Assembly: GCF_002291425.1 (NCBI RefSeq)
Contig: NZ_CP014136.1
Coordinates: forward strand, 2,170,001-2,234,000
From: Gibbsiella quercinecans
Lineage (GTDB): Bacteria; Pseudomonadota; Gammaproteobacteria; Enterobacterales; Enterobacteriaceae
Direction: 5' to 3'
Length of the DNA stretch: 64,000 bases
The notes below the pieces were generated by a model, which searched no databases, was not told the origin of the DNA, and was given only the letters and a program-made list of their open reading frames with translations. The translations under genes were made by a program, and so were the position numbers. Numbering within the stretch: the first letter of the stretch is position 1; every line of letters begins with the position of its first letter. Positions 51,954 to 64,000 of the stretch are shown one piece after another.

Positions 51954-53288
51954 TTAATCAAGCTGCTGCGGCTTCATGCGTGAACCAACAACCGCCGATA
52001 TCAGGCAGCCCACCGCCAGGTAGATTGCCACGGCGTGCCAGGAGCCGCCGGCCAGTTCAACCAGCAACACGGCGATAAACGGCGTAAAGCCGCCGCCGAC
52101 AACGCTGGCAACCTGATAGCCTACCCCGGCGCCGCTGTAACGGTAGGCGGTGCCAAAGAGCTCAGTAAACATCGGCTGTTGCACGCTGACAATCATATCG
52201 TGTGCCACGTTGGCCAACATGATGGCGAAGAACAGGATCCACAGCGAGTTTTGCGCTTCCAGGGCGATAAAGAACGGGAAGGCGCTCAGAGCGCCGAACA
52301 GCGCGCCGGTGACATAAATACGGCGCCGCCCGAAGTTATCGGCCAGCCGGGCAAAGCACGGGATGGCAATGCAGCTAATGCCGCCAACCAACAAGCCTAT
52401 ATTGAGGAAGAACTCGCGCGACATGCCCAAATAGGTGGTGGAATAATTCAGCGCAAACGCCGTCACGATATACATCGTCAACAGCTCCCCCAACCGCAAC
52501 GCAATAATCAACAAAAACGCTTTAGGATGGCGGCGCAACGCCTCAACGATCGGGAAGGAACGGATTTTGTCGGTTCTTGCCTGTAGCGCTTTGTTGGCTT
52601 CGAATTCTTGCGATTCATCCATCCGCGAGCGGATCCACCAGGCGAACGCCACCAGCACCACGCTCAACAGGAACGGCAAACGCCAGCCCCAGGCGATGAA
52701 ATCTTCGTTAGTGGTATACAGGCTCACCAGTGAAACAGAGCCGGTCGCCAGCAGCAAGCCAACCCCATAGCCCACCTGCACCCCACTGCTGTAAAAGGCC
52801 TTTTTCTTTTTTGGCGCGCATTCCACCGCCAGCAGAGCGGCACCGCCCCATTCACCGCCAACGGCAAAGCCCTGGACAGCACGCAGAAACACCAGCAGCA
52901 CCGGCGCCCACCAGCCAATCGCGTCAAAAGTGGGTAATAGGCCGATCAACGCAGTTGAAATGCCCATCAACCAGACGGTGATCATCAGCATGCGTTTGCG
53001 CCCGAGCCGATCGCCAAAGTGACCGAACACCATTCCGCCCAGCGGCCGGAACAAGAAACCCACGCCAAAGGTACCAAACGCGGCCAGCGTCCCCATCGTT
53101 GGGCTGATCTGGGGGAAAAATTCGGTGTTAAATACCAGAGCGGCAACAATGCCATAGAGTAAGAAATCGTACCAATCGACAACCGCCCCAACAAAACTGC
53201 CCCAGGCCGCTCGGCGTGCCCGGGACTGCGTTATAACGGAGGCTTTACTGTCAGAGGGCGAACATACCGCCGTTGTTGACGTTTCCAT
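51954..53288 (-). CDS. MHS-family MFS transporter (metabolite:H+ symporter)
   Basis: 444 residues with 12 predicted membrane spans. Signatures of the MHS branch: G-A-V-V-D-W-Y-D-F-L-L-Y-G near residue 34, F-R-P-L-G-G-M-V-F-G-H-F-G-D-R-L-G-R-K (MFS motif A), R-A-V-Q-G-F-A-V-G-G-E-W-G-G. Relatives include ProP, ShiA and YhjE; substrates are organic acids or betaines, not predictable here. It is transcribed like rpoC but isolated from it by a strong terminator. Confidence 0.9.
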   Translation of the reverse strand: METSTTAVCSPSDSKASVITQSRARRAAWGSFVGAVVDWYDFLLYGIVAALVFNTEFFPQISPTMGTLAAFGTFGVGFLFRPLGGMVFGHFGDRLGRKRMLMITVWLMGISTALIGLLPTFDAIGWWAPVLLVFLRAVQGFAVGGEWGGAALLAVECAPKKKKAFYSSGVQVGYGVGLLLATGSVSLVSLYTTNEDFIAWGWRLPFLLSVVLVAFAWWIRSRMDESQEFEANKALQARTDKIRSFPIVEALRRHPKAFLLIIALRLGELLTMYIVTAFALNYSTTYLGMSREFFLNIGLLVGGISCIAIPCFARLADNFGRRRIYVTGALFGALSAFPFFIALEAQNSLWILFFAIMLANVAHDMIVSVQQPMFTELFGTAYRYSGAGVGYQVASVVGGGFTPFIAVLLVELAGGSWHAVAIYLAVGCLISAVVGSRMKPQQLD

Positions 53289-53317
53289 GCCTATCCCATC
53301 ATGTCTGTTCTTTTAAA

Positions 53318-53351
53318 AAAAAAGCCCCGACCTTAATGACCGGGGCTTTCG
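53318..53351 (-). terminator. rpoBC operon terminator
   Basis: On the minus strand AAAGCCCCGGTCATTAAGG continues to GGGGCTTTTTTTTT; stem AAAGCCCCG/CGGGGCTTT, 45 nt after the rpoC stop. Confidence 0.9.
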
Positions 53352-53396
53352 CTACCTGACCGCCCAGCCGGGCGGTTTTAACAGGAAACAGGACGA

Positions 53397-57620
<4,224 letters not shown>

Positions 57621-57722
57621 GGATTGGCTCCTGTCGGAGTTAAACCTGTTGGGTGCACGCTATTCCCTTCGCCTTGCGGACTCTGGGGATAAATATGCAC
57701 CCGTGTGACCTGAACAACCACC

Positions 57723-57750
57723 CTCTGGCTCCCTAGGCGGGGAGCCAGAG
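57723..57750. repeat. 11-bp stem-loop in the rpoB-rpoC spacer
   Basis: CTCTGGCTCCC and GGGAGCCAGAG pair perfectly around TAGGCG, 12 nt after the rpoB stop on the minus transcript. No U-run, so not a simple terminator; probably an mRNA stability or processing element. Confidence 0.6.
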
Positions 57751-57761
57751 CCGAAAGCCGA

Positions 57762-60700
57762 TTACTCGTCTTCCAGTTCGATGTTGATGCCCAGCGAGCG
57801 GATTTCTTTCAACAGTACGTTGAAGGATTCCGGCATGCCAGGTTCCATACGGTGGTCGCCATCCACGATGTTTTTATACATCTTGGTACGGCCGTTAACG
57901 TCATCCGACTTAACGGTGAGCATTTCTTGCAGCGTGTACGCGGCGCCATAGGCTTCCAGCGCCCACACTTCCATCTCACCGAAGCGTTGACCACCAAACT
58001 GAGCTTTACCACCCAGCGGCTGTTGAGTAACCAGGCTGTAAGAACCGGTTGAACGCGCATGCATTTTGTCGTCAACCAAGTGGTTCAGTTTCAGCATGTA
58101 CATGTAGCCAACGGTGACCTGGCGCTCGAACTGTTCGCCGGTGCGGCCATCGAACAACGTAATCTGCCCTGACGTCGGGATACCGCCCATTTCCAGCAGC
58201 GCTTTGATTTCCTGCTCTTTAGCACCATCAAACACTGGCGTGGCGATCGGCATACCTTTTTTCAGGTTCTCTGCCAGACGCAGCACTTCTTCGTCAGAGA
58301 AGGTGTTCAGATCAACCTTCTGGCGCGTGTTGTCGCCCAGATCGTAAGCTTTCTGGATAAACTCACGCAGCTTGGCCACTTCCTGCTGCTGCTTAAGCAT
58401 CGCGTTGATTTTCTCACCGATGCCTTTGGCAGCCATACCCAGGTGGGTTTCCAGGATCTGACCGATGTTCATACGTGATGGTACGCCCAGCGGGTTCAGT
58501 ACGATGTCTACCGGCGTGCCGTTTTCATCGTAAGGCATATCTTCGATCGGGTTGATCTTGGAGATAACACCCTTGTTACCGTGGCGGCCTGCCATTTTAT
58601 CACCCGGTTGGATCTGACGTTTAACGGCCAGATACACCTTGACGATTTTCAGCACGCCTGGCGCCAGATCGTCGCCCTGAGTGATCTTACGACGCTTGGC
58701 TTCCAGTTTCTTCTCGAAATCGGATTTCAGCTCGTCGTACTGCTCCGCCAGCTGTTCCAGCTGGTTTTGCTTCTCTTCATCAGTCAGGCCCAGTTCCAGC
58801 CAGCGATCGCGTGGCAGTTTGCTCAGCTTCTCAGCTTCAACGCCACCGGCAACCAGCACCGCATGGATACGTGCGAACAAGCCAGCTTCCAGGATCTGCA
58901 GTTCTTCAGTCAGGTCTTTTTTCGCCTGCTTGAGCTGCATATCTTCGATTTCCAACGCACGCTTGTCTTTTTCCACACCGTCACGGGTGAAGACCTGCAC
59001 GTCGATAACCGTACCGGAAACGCTGTTTGGCACACGCAGAGAAGAGTCCTTAACGTCAGAAGCCTTCTCACCGAAGATCGCACGCAGCAGCTTCTCTTCT
59101 GGGGTCAGTTGGGTTTCGCCTTTTGGCGTCACTTTACCGACCAGAATATCGCCGCCGGTCACTTCCGCACCGATGTACACGATACCGGATTCATCCAGTT
59201 TCGAGAGCGCCGCTTCACCCACGTTTGGAATGTCAGCGGTGATCTCTTCCGGCCCCAGCTTGGTGTCACGGGACACACACGCCAGTTCTTGAATGTGGAT
59301 GGTGGTGAAGCGATCTTCCTGAACCACACGCTCGGAGACCAAGATGGAGTCTTCGAAGTTATAGCCGTTCCACGGCATGAACGCCACGCGCATGTTCTGA
59401 CCCAGCGCCAGTTCACCCAAATCGGTGGACGGGCCGTCTGCCAGCACATCACCACGTTCAACCGGCTCGCCAAGCGATACGCATGGCATCTGGTTGATAC
59501 AGGTGTTCTGGTTAGAACGGGTGTATTTGGTCAGGTTGTAGATGTCGATACCCGCTTCGCCTGGGTACATCTCGTCTTCGTTAACTTTGATAACGATACG
59601 GGAAGCATCCACGTACTGGATCACACCGCCACGTTTGGCCACGGCGGTAACGCCGGAGTCAACCGCTACAGCACGCTCCATACCGGTACCTACCAGCGGC
59701 TTGTCAGCACGCAGGGTCGGCACGGCCTGACGTTGCATGTTCGCACCCATCAATGCACGGTTGGCGTCATCGTGTTCCAGGAATGGAATCAGTGAAGCAC
59801 CAACGGAAACCACCTGCTGGGTGGAAACGTCCATATAGTCAACCTGATCGCGGCTGAACAGGCTGGACTCGCCTTTGTTACGACAGGTAACCAGATCTTC
59901 TATGAAGCGGCCTTCTTCATCCAGGTTGGAGTTCGCCTGGGCGATAACGAAGTTGCCTTCTTCAATAGCAGACAGGTAATTGATCTCATCCGTTACAACG
60001 CCATCGCGCACGCGGCGGTATGGGGTTTCCAGGAAACCATATTCGTTGGTCTGCGCGTACACAGACAGGGAGTTGATCAGACCGATGTTCGGGCCTTCCG
60101 GCGTTTCGATTGGGCACACACGGCCGTAGTGGGTCGGGTGTACGTCTCGAACTTCAAAGCCGGCGCGTTCACGGGTCAAGCCGCCTGGGCCCAATGCAGA
60201 GATACGGCGTTTGTGCGTAATCTCAGACAGCGGGTTGTTCTGGTCCATGAACTGGGACAGCTGGCTGGAACCAAAGAACTCTTTCACCGCCGCCGAAATC
60301 GGCTTGGCGTTGATCATGTCCTGTGGCATCAGGGTGTCCAGATCGCCCAGGGACAGACGCTCTTTCACCGCACGCTCAACGCGTACCAGGCCGACGCGGA
60401 ACTGGTTTTCGGCCATTTCGCCAACGGAACGGATACGACGGTTGCCGAGGTGGTCGATATCGTCCACTTCGCCTTTACCGTTACGGATACCGATGAGCTT
60501 CTTCATCACTTCAATGATGTCTTCGTTGCTCAGGATGCCCGAACCTTCGATCTCGTCACGCAGCAGAGAACGGTTGAACTTCATACGGCCAACCGCTGAC
60601 AGATCGTAGCGGTCTTCAGAGAAGAACAGGTTCTCAAACAGGCTTTCCGCTGCTTCGCGGGTTGGCGGCTCACCAGGGCGCATCATGCGGTAAATTTCTA

Positions 60701-61790
60701 CCAGCGCGCTCAGACGATCGCTGGTTGGATCAACACGCACGGTTTCAGAAATGTACGCGCCGTGATCCAGATCGTTGGTGAACAGTGTTTCAATACGTTT
60801 GTGACCGGACTGGCTCAGCTTGGCCAGCAGATCCAACGACAGCTCCATGTTGGCCGCGCAGATCAGTTCGCCGGTATTGGTATCGATGTAATCCTTCGCG
60901 ACCACTTTACCCGCGATGTATTCCACCGGTACTTCAATGCTCTGAATTTCGTCTTTTTCCAGCTGACGAATATGACGAGCCGTGATGCGGCGGCCTTTCT
61001 CAACGTAGATTTTACCGTTGGCTTCGATATCGAAGGAGGCAGTCTCGCCACGCAGACGGTCTGGCACCAGTTCCATCTGCAGTTTGTTGTCACGGATCTC
61101 GAAAACAACTTTCTCAAAGAACAGGTCAAGGATCTGTTCTGTGGTGTAGTTCAGCGCGCGCAGAATGATGGTCGCCGGCAGTTTGCGACGACGGTCGATA
61201 CGCACGAACAGGTTGTCTTTCGGGTCAAACTCGAAATCCAGCCAGGAACCACGGTAAGGAATGATACGTGCGTTATACAGCACTTTACCCGAGGAGTGGG
61301 TTTTGCCCTTATCGCTATCAAAGAACACGCCAGGACTACGGTGCAGCTGAGATACGATAACCCTCTCAGTACCGTTGATCACAAAGGTGCCGTTCTCGGT
61401 CATGAGCGGAATTTCGCCCATATAGACTTCTTGTTCCTTGATGTCTTTGACCGTACCTTCTGGTGCTTCTCGTTCATAGATAACCAGGCGCAGCTTGACG
61501 CGCAGCGGCGCTGAGAACGTCACACCACGAATCTGGCACTCTTTGACGTCGAACACCGGCTCACCAAGACGGTAGCTAACGTATTGCAGCTCCGAATTGC
61601 CACTGTAGCTCTGGATAGGGAAAACAGAACGGAATGCGGCTTCAAGGCCGTACTGCCCTTCTGGATCTTGCTCGATAAACTTCTGGAACGAGTCAAGCTG
61701 GATAGAAAGGAGATATGGAATGTCCAGAACTTGTGGACGTTTGCCAAAATCCTTACGAATGCGTTTTTTCTCGGTATAGGAGTAAACCAT
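57762..61790 (-). CDS. rpoB: RNA polymerase beta subunit
   Basis: 1342 residues from ATG 61790, where the conserved [16 protein letters not shown] begins (GAGGAA 7 nt upstream); the open frame extends 75 codons further without homology. Complete beta subunit. The rifampicin pocket ([12 protein letters not shown] near residue 511, T-H-K-R-R-I-S-A-L near 525) matches the susceptible E. coli sequence. G-R-H-G-N-K-G-V and the C-terminal E-L-E-D-E are present. Confidence 0.99.
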   Translation of the reverse strand: MVYSYTEKKRIRKDFGKRPQVLDIPYLLSIQLDSFQKFIEQDPEGQYGLEAAFRSVFPIQSYSGNSELQYVSYRLGEPVFDVKECQIRGVTFSAPLRVKLRLVIYEREAPEGTVKDIKEQEVYMGEIPLMTENGTFVINGTERVIVSQLHRSPGVFFDSDKGKTHSSGKVLYNARIIPYRGSWLDFEFDPKDNLFVRIDRRRKLPATIILRALNYTTEQILDLFFEKVVFEIRDNKLQMELVPDRLRGETASFDIEANGKIYVEKGRRITARHIRQLEKDEIQSIEVPVEYIAGKVVAKDYIDTNTGELICAANMELSLDLLAKLSQSGHKRIETLFTNDLDHGAYISETVRVDPTSDRLSALVEIYRMMRPGEPPTREAAESLFENLFFSEDRYDLSAVGRMKFNRSLLRDEIEGSGILSNEDIIEVMKKLIGIRNGKGEVDDIDHLGNRRIRSVGEMAENQFRVGLVRVERAVKERLSLGDLDTLMPQDMINAKPISAAVKEFFGSSQLSQFMDQNNPLSEITHKRRISALGPGGLTRERAGFEVRDVHPTHYGRVCPIETPEGPNIGLINSLSVYAQTNEYGFLETPYRRVRDGVVTDEINYLSAIEEGNFVIAQANSNLDEEGRFIEDLVTCRNKGESSLFSRDQVDYMDVSTQQVVSVGASLIPFLEHDDANRALMGANMQRQAVPTLRADKPLVGTGMERAVAVDSGVTAVAKRGGVIQYVDASRIVIKVNEDEMYPGEAGIDIYNLTKYTRSNQNTCINQMPCVSLGEPVERGDVLADGPSTDLGELALGQNMRVAFMPWNGYNFEDSILVSERVVQEDRFTTIHIQELACVSRDTKLGPEEITADIPNVGEAALSKLDESGIVYIGAEVTGGDILVGKVTPKGETQLTPEEKLLRAIFGEKASDVKDSSLRVPNSVSGTVIDVQVFTRDGVEKDKRALEIEDMQLKQAKKDLTEELQILEAGLFARIHAVLVAGGVEAEKLSKLPRDRWLELGLTDEEKQNQLEQLAEQYDELKSDFEKKLEAKRRKITQGDDLAPGVLKIVKVYLAVKRQIQPGDKMAGRHGNKGVISKINPIEDMPYDENGTPVDIVLNPLGVPSRMNIGQILETHLGMAAKGIGEKINAMLKQQQEVAKLREFIQKAYDLGDNTRQKVDLNTFSDEEVLRLAENLKKGMPIATPVFDGAKEQEIKALLEMGGIPTSGQITLFDGRTGEQFERQVTVGYMYMLKLNHLVDDKMHARSTGSYSLVTQQPLGGKAQFGGQRFGEMEVWALEAYGAAYTLQEMLTVKSDDVNGRTKMYKNIVDGDHRMEPGMPESFNVLLKEIRSLGINIELEDE

Positions 61791-62048
61791 AGGGTTCCTC
61801 AGCTCGCTGATCAGTGACCCACTCTGTCCGTCCGATTGGGACAGTTCATGCAACACTATTTTGTCGACCGGAAAGTGGGGACACTTTCCGCAATATCTCT
61901 TTCGATCACGCTTAAACCATTTCATTGCGCCTCCCCCCAGAACTCCTGGAGCGCAGAGCACGCAGTATATTAAGTCGTCGATAGAAAAAAATATTGGGGG
62001 GAAACCAGTAGTCAAACAGTGTGAAACCCTACTGGCACCCTACAGCGC

Positions 62049-62079
62049 AAAAAGGCTGGTGACCAAAAAGTCACCAGCC
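62049..62079 (-). terminator. rplL-rpoB attenuator
   Basis: On the minus strand GGCTGGTGAC, loop TTTTTG, GTCACCAGCC, then TTTTTG: the partial terminator known between rplL and rpoB, which lets a fraction of transcripts continue. The remaining sequence of the 61791-62118 gap to rpoB holds no gene and is where RNase III processing occurs in E. coli. Confidence 0.9.
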
Positions 62080-62118
62080 ATCAGCCTAATTGCTTAGGCT
62101 GCAACCTGGAAAGTTGAC

Positions 62119-62502
<384 letters not shown>

Positions 62503-62547
62503 TCAGAAATAGTTTGAATACGTTAGCAAAGGCTAAGAAAGAGCGGC

Positions 62548-63045
62548 TTAAGCTGCTTCTTTCTGATCGCGCACAGCAGCCAGAGTACGAACCAGTTTGC
62601 CGGCAGCGGCTTCTTTCATGGTCGACATCAGGCGTGCGATTGCTTCTTCGTAAGTTGGCAGCGTTGCCAAGCGGTCGATTTGCGCCGCAGGGATCAGCTC
62701 ACCTTCAAAGGCCGCAGCTTTAACCTCGAATTTTGCATTCGCTTTCGCGAACTCTTTAAACAGACGAGCAGCAGCACCCGGGTGTTCGTTAGAGAATGCA
62801 ATCAAGGTTGGACCGACAAACGTGTCTTTCAGGCATTCGAACGGAGTGCCTTCAACAACGCGACGCAGCAAGGTGTTACGAACAACACGCATGTAAACGC
62901 CAGCTTCACGACCTGCTTTACGCAGTTCAGTCATTTTATCTACGGTAACGCCGCGAGAATCCGCAACAACCGCAGACAGCGCGCCTTTGGCTACTTCGTT
63001 GACTTCAGCAACAATCGCTTGTTTGTCTTGAAGATTTAATGCCAT
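62548..63045 (-). CDS. rplJ: Ribosomal protein L10
   Basis: 165 residues, as in E. coli. Anchors the L7/L12 stalk on 23S rRNA; starts [15 protein letters not shown]. Free L10-L7/L12 represses its own mRNA via the leader in 63046-63376. 63 nt before rplL. Confidence 0.98.
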   Translation of the reverse strand: MALNLQDKQAIVAEVNEVAKGALSAVVADSRGVTVDKMTELRKAGREAGVYMRVVRNTLLRRVVEGTPFECLKDTFVGPTLIAFSNEHPGAAARLFKEFAKANAKFEVKAAAFEGELIPAAQIDRLATLPTYEEAIARLMSTMKEAAAGKLVRTLAAVRDQKEAA

Positions 63046-63376
63046 TAGCTTTTTGCTCCTGGATTAGCCGGGGAACACTCCCCGGAACTCACTTCACCCG
63101 ACACGTTGTGAAAACACGCGGCGCCGAGCGGCTTAACACGGTGAGCAGAATCCAGCAAAGACAAATTCTTTATAAAAAGAAAAAATTCTTTAGGCTCTGT
63201 CACCGTCTACGCAGGAAGATTAAGTACCTTGCGATACACCTGCGGTCTTGGACGGAGGCCTGGATTAGGCCAGGCTCCAACCGAAAATTCTTTGTTTTGC
63301 TAATAGCAAAACCTTGGGGGATAAGATTCTAGGTGAATTTATACCCCAAGTCAAAGCGATTTCTCGCCTTTCGCAG
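63046..63376 (-). promoter_or_regulatory. rplJ leader and promoter region
   Basis: 331-nt non-coding stretch between rplA and rplJ. In E. coli this region holds the rplJ promoter and the L10-L7/L12 autoregulatory leader. Here a perfect inverted repeat GTTTTGCTA-A-TAGCAAAAC lies at 63294-63312. No reading frame with support. Confidence 0.7.

Positions 63377-64000
<624 letters not shown>

Noticed and set aside
58581-59795. A 404-codon plus-strand open frame
   Set aside because: Antisense shadow of rpoB.

Overview
The window is a roughly 55% G+C chromosomal segment from an enterobacterium. Backbone proteins (RpoB, RpoC, PurH, PurD, ThiC-H, HupA) have E. coli-like lengths and motifs, and the 16S rRNA is typical of Enterobacterales. 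The 16S variable regions and the accessory genes suggest Yersiniaceae or a Serratia-like organism. The genus call is an inference, not a measurement.

Layout. (1) 1-3650: a tripartite-efflux operon on the minus strand (NodT-type outer-membrane lipoprotein, then an MFS pump cut by the left edge), divergent from a TetR-type regulator, with palindromic operators between them. (2) 3800-16097: an L-fucose-type catabolic locus in two divergent operons. The minus operon carries an RbsABC-type sugar ABC transporter, an FGGY kinase, a LacI-type regulator, fucA and fucO. The plus operon is fucI-fucK-fucU. Two identical 16-bp palindromes and a CRP-like site lie between the operons. (3) 16161-17659: a DUF2846 lipoprotein and three small HTH proteins, two of them tandem paralogues with shared operator-like sequences. 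(4) 17880-23277: two near-identical tRNA-Gly(GCC) copies with matching terminators, enclosing a two-gene operon of unusual solute-binding proteins behind a ModE-like box, and the PQQ glucose dehydrogenase gene gcd.

(5) 23448-30157: orn, rsgA, psd, mscM and a frameshifted nudI. (6) 30254-36001: a complete rRNA operon on the minus strand (16S, tRNA-Glu, 23S, 5S, tRNA-Thr, second 5S) with P1/P2 promoters and boxA sites, divergent from (7) purH-purD, which has a PurR box. (8) 39281-43670: yjaH, hupA, yjaG, nfi, hemE and nudC, all minus. (9) 43760-50018: rsd, then a TPP riboswitch and thiCEFSGH. (10) 50089-53288: accessory genes, namely a MocR-type regulator, a DUF1127 peptide and an MHS-type transporter. 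(11) 53397-64000: rpoC, rpoB, rplL, rplJ and rplA (cut by the right edge).

Regions 5-9 and 11 keep the E. coli order (orn-rsgA-psd-mscM; rrnE-purHD-hupA-hemE-nudC-rsd-thi-rpoCB-rplLJA) apart from the accessory genes inserted at tRNA-Gly and between thiH and rpoC. The least ordinary parts are the ModE-box solute-binding-protein pair between the tRNA-Gly copies and the re-plumbed fucose locus. No CRISPR array, insertion sequence, integrase or prophage structural gene was seen.
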